From Pavlovales sp. CCMP2436 (lineage: Eukaryota; Haptophyta; Pavlovophyceae; Pavlovales): a DNA stretch of 12,071 bases. Location of the stretch: positions 56,238 to 68,308 of the forward strand of contig MU631541.1 in NCBI GenBank assembly GCA_026770615.1. The letters are read 5' to 3'. Of the stretch, positions 1-7,317 are shown piece after piece; positions within the stretch are counted from its first letter, which is position 1; each line of letters opens with the position of its first letter. The notes below the pieces were generated by a model. It saw nothing but the letters and a program-made list of their open reading frames with translations. It made no database searches and was not told the DNA's origin. The position numbers and the translations under genes were made by a program.

Positions 1-381
1 TGACCGCCAGCCATGCGCGCGCATGTCCAGGAAGGAGTTCCGTCCTACTACGAGCGCGACTTGCGGCAGCTTGAGCATGCCGCGCTGCGTGATGGTGCCG
101 GTCGGCTCGTCCACGATGTAAAGGAAGTTGGGCACTGCCTGGGTCATGGCGCCACAGAAAGCGGCAGGCGCGATGTCGACCATGCGTCGAAGTCCGGCGC
201 CGCTGGCGCCCTGGTAGCGGCGGGGGAGTGCAAGGCGGGCAGTGGCAAGCTGGTCGTCGTCTAGCGAGACTCCCAGTGCGTGTGTCGCCTGCGTATGGAT
301 GATCGCGTCGAAGCGTGTGCACGCATCGCGCGCCTGGTCCGGGTAGCAGTCACCACAAATTTTAGAATCCCAGTTCGCACG
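1..381 (-). CDS. Partial retroelement-like ORF, downstream of RT domain (runs off window)
   Basis: On the minus strand the frame is open from about 381 to base 1 with no stop in 127 codons. It has no visible start and leaves the window. It reads CGDCYPDQARDACTRFD, then LATARLALPRRYQGASGAGL, then RRMVDIAPAAFCGAMTQAVP. The pattern 'ARL.LP....GG.GLR....IAPAAF..AM' resembles the segment after the reverse-transcriptase core in retroelement polyproteins of many protists. That is family knowledge and was not checked by search. No RT active site is visible, so only this tail-like part is inside the window. The frame meets the zinc-finger start codon at 382 head-to-head, so the first 34 codons of an upstream plus-strand ORF (280-381) are probably its antisense shadow. 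The alternative is an unrelated GC-rich open frame. Confidence 0.42.
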
Positions 382-1977
382 ATGGCCGACTCGGGGCGCT
401 CGGCGCGCGGCGGGGGTGAGCCGCGCAAGCGTGCGCGCACCGACGAGTGGCCGCACGCGTGCGACGAGCCGGGGTGCAACTACCGGGCCGCTAAGGCAAG
501 CGACCTCACGACGCACAAGCGCACGCACAGCGGCGAGCGGCCCTTCGCGTGCGACGAGCCGGGGTGTGAGTACCAGGCCACTACCGCGAGCAGTCTCACG
601 GCGCACAAGCGCACGCACAGCGGCGAGCGACCCTTCGCGTGCGACGAACCGGGCTGCGAGTACCGGGCCGCTACCGCGGGCAAGCTCACGGCGCACAAGC
701 GCACGCACAGCGGCGAGTGGGCGTACGCGTGCGATGAGCCGGGCTGCAAGTACCGGGCCACTGCTGCAAGCAGCCTCACGAGGCACAAGTGCACGCACAG
801 CGGCGAGCGGCGGCACGCGTGTGATAAGCCCGGGTGCGAGTACTAGGTCACTTCTGCGAGCTACCTTGCGACGCACAAGCGCACGCACAGCGGCGAGGGG
901 CCGTATGCGTGCGAGGAGCCGGGATGCGAGTACCGGGCCACTACCACAAGCCACCTCACGGCGCACAAGCGCACACACAGCGGCGAGCGGCCCTTCGCGT
1001 GCGACGAGCCCGGTTGCGAGTACCGGGCCGCTAAGGCGAGTGACCTCACGACGCACAAGCGCACGCACAGCGGCGAGCGGCCGCACGCGTGCGACGAGCC
1101 CGGGTGCGAGTACCGGGCCGCTCAGGTGAGCCAGCTCACGGCGCACAAGCGCACGCACAGCGGCGAGCGGCCGTACGCGTGCGACGAGCCCGGGTTTGAG
1201 TACCGGGCCACTATAGCGAGCACCCTCACGACGCACAAGCGCACGCACAGCGGCGAGCGGCCGCACGCGTGCGACGAGCCCGGGTGCGAGTACCGGGCCG
1301 CTACCGCGGGCGACCTCACGAGGCACAAGTGCACGCACAGCGGCGAGCGACCGTATGCGTGCGACGAGCCCGGGTACAAGTACCAGACCGCTAAGGCGAG
1401 CAAGCTCAAGACGCACAAGCGCACGCACAGTGGCAAGCGACCGTATGCGTGCGACGAGCCTGGGTGCGAGTACCGGGCCACTTGGGCGAGCCACCTTTCG
1501 GTGCACAAGCGCACGCACAGTGGATAGCGTCCGTTCGCATGCGATGAGCCAGGGTGCGAGTACCGGGCCACTGAGTCGGGCAAGCTCACGGTGCACAAGC
1601 GCACGCACAGCGGTGAGCGACCGTATGCGTGCGACGAGCCCGGGTGTGAGTACCGGGCCGCTGATGCGAGCAAGCTCACGACGCACACGCGCACGCACAG
1701 CGGCGAGCGGCCGTATGCGTGCGACAAGCTCGGTTGCGAGTATCGGGCCACTACCGCGAGCAGCCTCACGGCGCACAAGCGCACGCACAGCGGCGAGCGA
1801 CTGCACGCGTGCGACGAGCCCGGGTGCGAGTACCGGGCCGCTCAGTCGAGCGACCTCACAACGCACAAGCGCACGCACAGCGGCGAGCGACCGCACGCGT
1901 GCGACGAGCTCGGGTGTGAATACCGGGCCGCCAAGGCGAGCGACATCACGAGGCACAAGCGCACGCACCGCACTTGA
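382..1977 (+). pseudogene. C2H2 zinc-finger array protein, 17 fingers, two in-frame TAG codons
   Basis: One frame runs from ATG 382 to TGA 1975-1977 (532 codons including stops) and is interrupted only by TAG at 844 and TAG at 1525. A 26-residue leader with a basic patch (EPRKRARTDEW, possible nuclear signal) precedes 17 fingers of the form CX4C-X12-HX3H joined by SGERP-type linkers, one every 30 residues from Cys27. Such proteins bind DNA in the nucleus. Finger 9 has Phe and finger 11 Tyr in place of the second Cys, so both should fold poorly. The TAG in finger 5 replaces the residue after Tyr; fingers 2 and 11 have Gln (CAG) there. The other TAG sits at the Glu of the linker after finger 12. 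I chose ATG 382 because the same leader recurs at the second copy (10792). It may be a pseudogene, or intact if TAG is read through or reassigned. Confidence 0.85.
460..1968 (+). repeat. 90-bp tandem coding repeat, 17 units (zinc fingers)
   Basis: Units start at the first Cys codon: 460, 550, 640 and so on every 90 bp to 1900, with no indel in any unit. Most codons are identical between units. Differences concentrate in codons 12, 15 and 18 of the unit, with a lesser A/T alternation at codon 11. The homogeneity suggests unequal exchange or gene conversion between units. All the long plus- and minus-strand ORFs overlapping this block in other frames are by-products of the repeat. Confidence 0.95.
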
Positions 1978-2810
1978 GCACATACGGTAGCTACTTGCGG
2001 CTCAAGTCAGTTCTGATTAGTAGCTTTGAAAAAAACTAAGTATTTCTATAAGCATTGAAGTATTTACTTAACTATAACTGAAAGATCTAAGGATACAAGA
2101 GTAACGTTAAATTAGTAAGATAGTTAGTATGACCCTTCAACACACTCGCACACACCCAAGGCGTTGATGGAGGAGGTGACTTTCATGATATCTGCATCGA
2201 GAGGGGACGTTCGCAGCCCCCCCTGAGCAGCAATCAGCCTTGATAAAGATGGCTACACTGTGTGTGTGCTCGAACACGACGACGCAGCCCACGATGCGCC
2301 GCCTGTCAGTGAGCGACATATTTTATTAAGTTATAAGTAGTTATAAGTAATACTCGAACACAGTAACTATGCGCAGGGTTTCACCTACGGACACGACTCA
2401 ATCCGCGAGCTCAACAACGTCGGCTTCAACCTTGATGGGTAAGCAGTCGGTATATTCATTGGCGTCTCGACGAGCTGGGGCGAGACTTCAAAAGACAAGG
2501 AGTCCTCCGTTGCGAACTGACGAGACTAGCGACGTGAAATCCATCTTCAAGCAAACCCGAACGAAATCGCCTGCTCGGAGCTCAGTCGGCGCATATTAGT
2601 ATTACCGCAAGGTGACGCTCAGACTCAACAGAGTGACACTCAGACGCTGTCAATTCGGGCCCATCTGGACGCAGAGACTGCGCCCCAGGCGGTAGACGGG
2701 GCATCATAATAACATACGTAACATAACATACAGTAACAAAAGAACAATCATCGAGTCAAATATAAAGCCAAAGTGATCAACGCTCGCGTCGAGCACGCGG
2801 CTATCCCGGA
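1978..2810. other. Spacer without a recognisable gene
   Basis: This stretch is AT-rich after the zinc-finger stop. An ATG frame of 76 codons (2369-2599, Ser/Thr/Arg-rich) and a neighbouring frame with several stops are both open by chance length only, and neither matches anything I know. Small features seen: a doubled AGTTATAAGT near 2325-2350, two copies of a GTGAC(G/A)CTCAGAC motif near 2611-2645, and ACATAAC-type repetition near 2710-2740. The 2700-2810 part would be the 3' flank of the minus-strand RRM gene. It shows no poly(A) or poly(T) run that would mark a processed copy. Confidence 0.5.
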
Positions 2811-3134
2811 TCAGTAGGCGAGCATCTGATCGGCCATCCCGGCGTCCCCGTCCCGGTCAAACTCCACGTCCATCTCGTCGCCCGCTTTGGCCGCGCGGAG
2901 CCGCTTCGCGTCGGTCGCCTTCTGCGACGCGTCGAGGTTGCGCTTCGCCTTGTCGCGGAGCGCGTCCATGCTCTGCTCGTCGGCCGCTCACTCTAGCACG
3001 AGGTGCCTGCCGTAGAGATGCGTGTTGCCGAGCGCATCCATTGCCTTGGCCGCGTCCTGGTTGCTCAGGTACTCGATGAAGGCGAAGCCGCGGTGCTTGC
3101 CGTCGAATTTCTTGGGCATGCGCACGCTCGACAC

Positions 3135-3466
3135 CTGCTCGGCCAGGAGTTGGTTTTTGGAGGGGGGGGTGTGATGGCATGTTTTTCCTTCTCCTTGTTT
3201 TCCTCCCCCGTTCCCCCCCTTCGAGCACGACCATTATGGGAAGGGGGGGTTGTATTCGCAATCCTTCTTCTTCTTTCGTATGCAAAGCGTTTGTATTGTA
3301 TTCGCTCGGGGGTGAGCTCCCTTACGCATTCGCATTGGCATTCGCAATTTGTGTATGTGTGTAAGTAAGTAATTCTGTGAGTGAACACCACCTGTTAGAC
3401 CATGCTGAGCCGCTAATAATTAATGTGCTAATAATTAATGTGCGAACATCTATGGTAGGCACCCAC
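3135..3466 (-). other. Putative intron of the RRM gene fragment (332 bp)
   Basis: The donor GTGGGT and acceptor ...GAGCAG are both on the minus strand and give an in-phase join between FGPFGE and VSSVR, as expected in an RRM between helix 1 and strand 2. The interior is AT-rich with G-runs on the plus strand (C-runs in the transcript). It contains one copy of the dispersed repeat (3377-3414) followed by a 15-bp tandem, GCTAATAATTAATGT. The short ORFs called here on both strands are chance frames. Confidence 0.5.
3377..3414 (+). repeat. Dispersed repeat family, copy a (shortest)
   Basis: Ends in CACCTGTTAGACCATGCTGAGCCGCT, with the shared core CCATGCTGAGCCGCT, and is followed by an AT-rich tail with a 15-bp tandem. 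It matches the ends of copies b (4001-4052) and c (5203-5325), and, in reverse complement, d (11161-11281) and e (11291-11362). Homology is lost before about 3377, so only the 3' terminus is present. Confidence 0.8.
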
Positions 3467-3540
3467 CTCCCCGAACGGGCCGAAGAGAGGGGGTGGGGGG
3501 AAGTGTTGCACCAGCATTAGTATTAGCGATCGCATTTATT

Positions 3541-3789
3541 TTATTTTGTTGGTTGTTTTTTGCACACCTCCCCGAACGAGCCGAACACGCCCATGCCCTT
3601 GCCACCGTCGCCGTCTCCGCCGTTGTCATTGCCCCGTCGCCGTCGCGGCTGCCGCCGGCCGCTCGTCACTGCCGCCCATGCCTGCAGCACCCTCGAAACC
3701 AAAGCCATGCCACCATTCCGCAACGGCATACTAAATGATAGAAAGGCGTCGCTTGCGAGGCGCTTCAAACTGTGCAGGAGCAGTGGCAT
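3541..3789 (-). other. GC-rich low-complexity block with second FGSFGE motif
   Basis: An 82-codon minus-strand ORF spans this region. Its C-terminal end reads KGMGVFGSFGE followed by GTGTGC. The 18 bases around TTCGGC(C/T)CGTTCGGGGAG are almost the same as the exon end of the RRM gene at 3467. It could be a second, more decayed copy of that exon-intron junction. The rest is GCC/GTC-rich simple sequence and I do not recognise a protein. The ORF ends just before the hAT-like insertion at 3797, so its upstream part may have been cut by it. Coding status is unsupported. Confidence 0.25.
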
Positions 3790-3796
3790 GGGCGGG

Positions 3797-4229
3797 CAGT
3801 GCTTCTAAGATAGGCTTTTTAAAACAGTTCTGTTTCTCATAGGTTCTAGGTTCTAGGTTGGGGGGGGGGGTCTAGGAGGGACGAAAGTAGGTTTGGGGGG
3901 GGGGCTCGGGCCCGGAAGCGCCTGCCACATAGGTAAATTATAGTAAATAGCCTTCCTCACCTCTACCACCACCATCCCTGCTACCAGAACTTACGTCTGC
4001 CGTCGACCAAGTCAGTGAGTGAACAACACCTGTTGAACCATGCTGAGCCGCTATATATATATATTGTAAATAGCCTTAATTGGGCCTCTTTTCCCTATAT
4101 GTGGTTTAAAATAGGCCGAATATTTTCTAAGGCGCGTCCCGCGGGGCGCCTGCGGCGGGCAGCGTAGGTTCGGTTAGTTACTTTTATAGGTTTTGAAAAA
4201 CGAAATTTAAAGGTAGCTTAGAAGCACGG
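3797..4229. mobile_element. hAT-like non-autonomous element (MITE), 433 bp, 8-bp target duplication
   Basis: The left end is CAGTGCTTCTAAG. The right end, read inward on the other strand, is CCGTGCTTCTAAG: 12 of 13 bases match. The ends are flanked by an exact 8-bp direct repeat, TGGGCGGG, at 3789-3796 and 4230-4237. A CA(G/N)TG-type terminus with an 8-bp duplication is the signature of the hAT superfamily. There is no transposase frame inside, so it must have been mobilised in trans. The interior has long G-runs (about 3860 and 3896), dispersed-repeat copy b, a (TA)n run and a GC-rich stretch near 4132-4166 that shares GGCGCCT(G/C)CGGCGGG with the foldback at 7658. Confidence 0.75.
4001..4052 (+). 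repeat. Dispersed repeat family, copy b
   Basis: Runs from CGTCGACCAA to CCATGCTGAGCCGCT and is followed directly by a TATATATATA tail. It lies wholly inside the hAT-like element, so it was either part of that element or inserted into it. It is longer at its 5' side than copy a and shorter than copies c and d. Confidence 0.85.
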
Positions 4230-4309
4230 TGGGCGGGGACGCCATTATAAATCTATAATACTGTAGTTACTATACACATGAAAAAGCTGAGTGTCAAATA
4301 AGCACTGCA

Positions 4310-4415
4310 CTCGTTATTATGATTCCCTCCTAAGCAAAATTATGCAGTTAGAAAATTATCGTGCGAAACTGTATTATGATTCACTGCTAAGTAAGTACTT
4401 AAACTTAGTTACATA
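4310..4415 (+). repeat. Imperfect direct duplication, about 58-bp period
   Basis: A block beginning TTATTATGATTC at about 4314 recurs at about 4372 as GTATTATGATTC, with continued similarity over roughly 40 bases (CTAAG..., AGTTA...). In one frame both copies read YYDSLLSK, but the surrounding 67-codon ORF (4291-4494) is AT-rich and unrecognised. I take it as a decayed tandem repeat and not a gene. Confidence 0.45.
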
Positions 4416-4549
4416 TATTAATGTAGGGGATCCTGACTGGCGGTGTTTCATATATAAAACTTCTCTCTCAGCCTCCACCAGTAGCGCGTCCTGAGCTGCG
4501 CGAGCGTGCAGCTGCAACTGCGCCCCCCGAGGGGGGTGCTGCCTGGCTC

Positions 4550-4634
4550 GCCACCATGATGTTGCTCTTCGCCACCATGATGTTGCTCTTCGCCACCATG
4601 ATGTTGCTCTTCGCCACCATGCTATTGCTTCTGT
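4550..4634 (+). repeat. 21-bp tandem repeat carrying four in-frame start codons
   Basis: The unit CGCCACCATGATGTTGCTCTT occurs three times, and a diverged fourth (CGCCACCATGCTATTGCTT) follows. Each has GCCACC directly before ATG, the strong eukaryotic initiation context. The period is seven codons, so all the ATGs (4556, 4577, 4598, 4619) share one frame and encode MMLLFAT repeats. The result is a hydrophobic leader resembling a signal peptide. Whether it is translated is unknown. Confidence 0.85.
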
Positions 4635-5227
4635 CATGTGCTGTGACGGGCACTGTTTCTCGCGGTGGCGAGCAGCACGCGGAGACGCCGCTCAAGACTA
4701 CCAAGGCTACGACGACGATGCTGCTTCCTGCGGCCACCGCAGTGTGCGCGCTCGCAGCGGCGCGATGCTGTCCACTCGAGGTACTCGCTGGCACCTCTCG
4801 ACCACCCGTCTCGCTCGGGTCTTCAAGTGGATGTGCGTCGCGCGCTGCGGTGGGCGCTGCTGCGCGCGGCGACGAACCGCACGCGGAGACGCCGCTCAAG
4901 GCTACCAAGGCTAGGACGACGATGCTGCTTTCTGCGGCCGCCGCAGTGTGCGCGCTCGCAGCGTCGCGATGCTGTTCACTTGAGGTACTCGCTGGCACCT
5001 CTCGACCACCCGTCTCGCTCGGGTCCTCAAATGGATGTGCGTCGCGCACTTGCGGTGGGCGCTGCTGCGCGCGGCAGCGGGCCGCACACGGAGACGCCGC
5101 TCAAGGCTATCAAGCTACGAAGACGATGCTGCTCCCTGCGGCCGCCACGGCAGGGCTGCAGCGGCCGAGGCGCGGCCGAGGCGGGGCATGGGGGCCGGGG
5201 CGCACACACTCACACCCTTTAGTGTGA
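4556..5227 (+). CDS. Unrecognised repeat ORF with hydrophobic N-terminus (223 codons)
   Basis: The first ATG of the 21-bp repeat opens a frame with a leucine-rich start (MMLLFAT three times, then MLLLLSCAVTG), signal-peptide-like. Two 68-residue repeats rich in Ala, Cys and Ser follow. The third repeat is out of frame because of one extra base near 5049 (CACTT against GCT), so from there the frame reads different residues. All six frames are rather open because of high GC. Between repeats 1 and 2 the differences do not favour this frame (most fall at its first codon position). Another plus frame (4665-5222) and a minus frame (5049-4468) are equally long. I cannot name a family, and coding is doubtful. 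Confidence 0.22.
   Translation: MMLLFATMMLLFATMMLLFATMLLLLSCAVTGTVSRGGEQHAETPLKTTKATTTMLLPAATAVCALAAARCCPLEVLAGTSRPPVSLGSSSGCASRAAVGAAARGDEPHAETPLKATKARTTMLLSAAAAVCALAASRCCSLEVLAGTSRPPVSLGSSNGCASRTCGGRCCARQRAAHGDAAQGYQATKTMLLPAAATAGLQRPRRGRGGAWGPGRTHSHPLV
4676..5150 (+). repeat. GC-rich tandem repeat, period 204-205 bp, about 2.3 units
   Basis: The marker GGAGACGCCGCTCAAG occurs at 4681, 4885 and 5090. Units 1 and 2 are about 95% identical by eye. Unit 3 is partial, with similarity fading after GCGGCCGCCAC near 5145. The 204-bp first spacing keeps the frame and the 205-bp second spacing breaks it. Confidence 0.85.
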
Positions 5228-5325
5228 GTGCTGGTGCATGAGGGTTTGGGTCGATCGCTCGACCTCAGCCTGACGTCGACCAAGCCAGTGACTGAACAAC
5301 ACCTGTTGAACCATGCTGAGCCGCT
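5203..5325 (+). repeat. Dispersed repeat family, copy c (longest, with terminal hairpin)
   Basis: This copy of about 122 bp starts with a hairpin (ACTCACACCC/TTTA/GTGTGAGT). It runs through GGGTTTGGGTCGATCGCTCG and GTCGACCAAGCCAGTGACTG to the shared end CCATGCTGAGCCGCT, then a TATATATA tail. The reverse complement at 11161-11281 differs at only about three to four positions, so the two copies are recent relatives. Confidence 0.9.
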
Positions 5326-6461
5326 AATATATATACATAACTTTCTTCTAGGACAGTCAGACGCCAGCTTGAATCCCTATCAGTAACATATAAAATTTTA
5401 ACATCAAAAGCGAAAGCTAGGTTACTTTGCAAGGCTGAGTGGGCGCGAGCACTCACGATGGGCGAGAGTGGATCGAGACGGAGGGCAGGCTGGGCCAAGG
5501 CTCTTGCAGCGGGCCGCGTATAGGGTTTGAACTTGCCTGGTCCGGCTATCCAGGTGGGGAGAGCGATTTTGAGCGTAACCCCTTACCTGAGGTGTTTTCG
5601 TCAATTTGTTTTTGGGGATCAAATGTGATAGCGGGGTGGTATATTAGATGAAAGCCCCGTTTTTCTTGATCCCAAATAACACATTTGACCCCAAAAGCTG
5701 AATAGATGAAAACTTTTTGTTGTTGAAATATGACTTTTTAGGCTCGAATCAGGATAACTGGGTTTATCAGCGATGTATCGCCTTGCATATTTTAAACTCG
5801 GGGACTAAACTTAACAGTGACGCCACCTGATAAAAAAATAAGGGTCTTTACACGAAAAATAATAATCCGTACGAGACAACAAAGTTGGCGAGGGCTGTAT
5901 CAATGTAGTTACTAGGGCGCTGATCCAGCAAGTCATTTCCGATGTTCTAAAATAGTAAATAATTGAATTTCATCAAATTTTGATGGTCTCGTTTGACGTA
6001 GAATTTGACGGGGAACAATTCTGTTCGTGTGTCTCGACACTTATTTTACGGAATTACGAGAAATTGGCCTCCAAAGTGAGGATTGTACATAATATGTTGG
6101 CCGGATGTTGGAAATACCACCATCCCCTCAATTCTTGACGATCCCGTTGGAATCAGGTGTCAGTCCATATACATACATACTGAAATGGTTAATTTGTCCA
6201 ATTAGGTGTGGTCTCAAGGTCCCTAAATATATATATATATAATAAGGTTCCTAATTAGTACAATTTATGATTTGTAGTAACAATGCCAGGAAGATGCCGT
6301 TAATTTTTTTAATGATGCAATTTTTTGCCCTTCCCGAAAGAATCAGGTGACGAACCAGAGTTCAACAAGCACGTACTGTAAATTTGATTAAATCCTGGAA
6401 ACCCGATTCTGAAGGGTCCAGCCGCTACCCTAAGGAGTCAACAGCCTCCTAAAGACCACCC
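5326..6461. other. AT-rich spacer, no gene recognised
   Basis: The ORFs here are under 80 codons and match nothing I know. Seen within it: a large imperfect inverted repeat (5609-5696), a short hairpin GAGTG...CACTC near 5450, a TA dinucleotide run at about 6226-6241 bracketed by AATTAGG/CCTAATT arms, and a compositional change to C/A-rich sequence from about 6340. The last part, up to 6461, may be the 5' flank of the CCHC-OTU ORF. Confidence 0.55.
5609..5696. repeat. Imperfect inverted repeat, 17-18 bp arms
   Basis: The left arm TTTTGGGGATCAAATGTG (ending about 5627) pairs with the right arm CACATTTGACCCCAAAA (5680-5696), with a single-base bulge. Between them, TTGATCCCAAA at about 5667-5675 can pair with the same left arm as an alternative stem. 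Function is unknown: it may be the ends of a very small foldback element or a transcript hairpin. Confidence 0.6.
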
Positions 6462-6854
6462 ATGGGGAAAAACTCAGAGACTACTCAACGCACATACGTC
6501 CGATACATGACAGGCACCACGAATTACAACACAGAACGGGCAAGAGACGAACCAAAGCTCCTCGACGTTACCCTCTACAAAGGTGGCCCTAAACTCAGCA
6601 CCAAATGCCCTTTCTGCATCATGGAAAGCCTGAACCCAGCGGACGATACGGACCCAGTCGAACATATCATGAAGCATTGCCCATCAACCGCCGACCAACA
6701 TGACCTTCGACGAACCGTAGTCATGAAAAAACTCGGAGGCCTCGGCACCAACTCGGAATTACGCGCCATCGCCGACTGTGCACTCAGCCACCCGGACGCG
6801 CACGCCGGGAGCGTCTCGATACAGACCCAGGAGCTAGTCGAGGAATGCCTCTAA
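6462..6854 (+). CDS. N-terminal part of CCHC-OTU ORF with zinc-knuckle-like motif
   Basis: A 130-codon frame from ATG 6462 to TAA 6852. At about residues 49-72 it carries CPFC, 16 residues, then HIMKHC: a CX2C-X16-HX3HC arrangement. Such 'C..C...(E)..H....C' knuckles occur at the C-terminal side of RT/RNase H in non-LTR retroelements and in gag-like proteins, where they bind nucleic acid. That is family knowledge. The rest is hydrophilic and unrecognised. The same frame continues past TAA 6852, 6903, 7035 and 7320 into the OTU-like part, with no TAG or TGA before 7629. It is thus probably the first domain of a longer, broken ORF. Confidence 0.45.
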   Translation: MGKNSETTQRTYVRYMTGTTNYNTERARDEPKLLDVTLYKGGPKLSTKCPFCIMESLNPADDTDPVEHIMKHCPSTADQHDLRRTVVMKKLGGLGTNSELRAIADCALSHPDAHAGSVSIQTQELVEECL

Positions 6855-7235
6855 CCGAACCCAACATGGAGTACAAGACGGGCACCATACAAGGGGTCCT
6901 CCTAACAGCCACTACTGAAGCTTAAAACGCCGAAAGAACCAAGCTCGTTAAGGGCGATGAGCCCACAAACGACCCTGATGACCCACAGGACACGGAAATC
7001 GACGGTTCACACCACAAACCCAGCCACCGCAGAGTAACAACTTGGCAAGCACCCACAATGTCGGCGCGTTCGCAGCCGTCCTCAGCCGCCGCCAACAATA
7101 ATACACAGACACCGAACAAAACAAAAGAAAGCCGGACGGGCTGCCCAGGGGCGCACTTTCAACCCCCCAAACCCCCCCAAACGACCTCGCACAAAAAAGG
7201 GTACAGGCATACCCAATACTCCGACAGGAAATGGA

Positions 7236-7317
7236 GCCGGAAGCAGCACACTAACCGTCAACAACACTCCAACAGAAGATAGAGGCGGAAGCAGCACAGT
7301 AACCATTAACAACCCCT
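7236..7317 (+). repeat. 48-bp in-frame duplication in the linker of the OTU ORF
   Basis: GGAAGCAGCACA...ACC...AACAAC occurs at 7239 and 7287, 48 bp (16 codons) apart. In the frame of ATG 6462 the copies read GSSTLTVNNTP and GSSTVTINNPS. Leu/Val and Val/Ile swaps are conservative, which gives mild support that this frame was coding when the copies diverged. Confidence 0.7.

Larger units (their letters stand above)
2811..3467 (-). pseudogene. RBM19/MRD1-like protein, last RRM and C-terminus, TGA at conserved Trp
   Basis: From 3134 down, the minus strand reads VSSVRMPKKFDGKHRGFAF, which carries the RNP1 motif, and then NTHLYGRHLVLE. After that comes TGA (2990-2988), then a 58-codon acidic and basic tail to a second TGA (2813-2811). 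The phrase 'SVR.PKKFDG.HRGFAF...NTHLYGRHLVLEWA' is the hallmark of the sixth RRM of RBM19/Mrd1, a nucleolar protein needed for 18S rRNA processing. Here Trp is TGA, one transition from TGG. Upstream, LFGPFGE ends at 3467 with a GAG|GTGGGT donor. The acceptor GAGCAG|GTG is at 3135, and the two join in phase as FGPFGE-VSSVR. Before LFGPFGE the frame is a proline run, not RRM, so the 5' part is lost. Identity is fairly sure. I infer a dead gene fragment from the nonsense codon and the missing 5' part. Confidence 0.78.

Noticed and set aside
460..1968. CRISPR array
   Set aside because: The 90-bp units are contiguous coding repeats with no spacers. Variable bases fall in codons inside the unit.
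416..1990. Long Arg/Ser/Thr-rich plus frames (416-1129, 1355-1990) and minus frames (479-261, 794-480, 1784-1122)
   Set aside because: They are shifted or antisense readings of the 90-bp zinc-finger unit. Only the frame of ATG 382 gives regularly spaced C2H2 residues in all 17 units.
2988..2990. TGA read as Trp (alternative code)
   Set aside because: The zinc-finger frame ends cleanly at TGA and no other frame here has TGA at a Trp position. A TGG-to-TGA mutation in a dead fragment is simpler.
2857..3391. Arg-rich minus ORF (3285-2857), minus ORF 3391-3065 and plus ORF 3003-3368
   Set aside because: They are out-of-frame shadows of the RRM gene fragment and its intron.
4468..5049. 193-codon minus-strand ORF over the GC-rich tandem repeat
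   Set aside because: All frames are open because of composition and repetition. No domain or codon-position bias favours this strand.
5200..5330. Helitron 3' end (hairpin plus CTRR)
   Set aside because: A hairpin is present, but it sits at the wrong end relative to the shared terminus. No copy shows a CTRR end 10-12 bases after it, and one copy reads CGCTATAT in place of CGCTAATA.
5480..5580. tRNA-like B box (GGGTTTGAACTTGCC)
   Set aside because: No acceptor stem, anticodon stem or A box can be folded around it.
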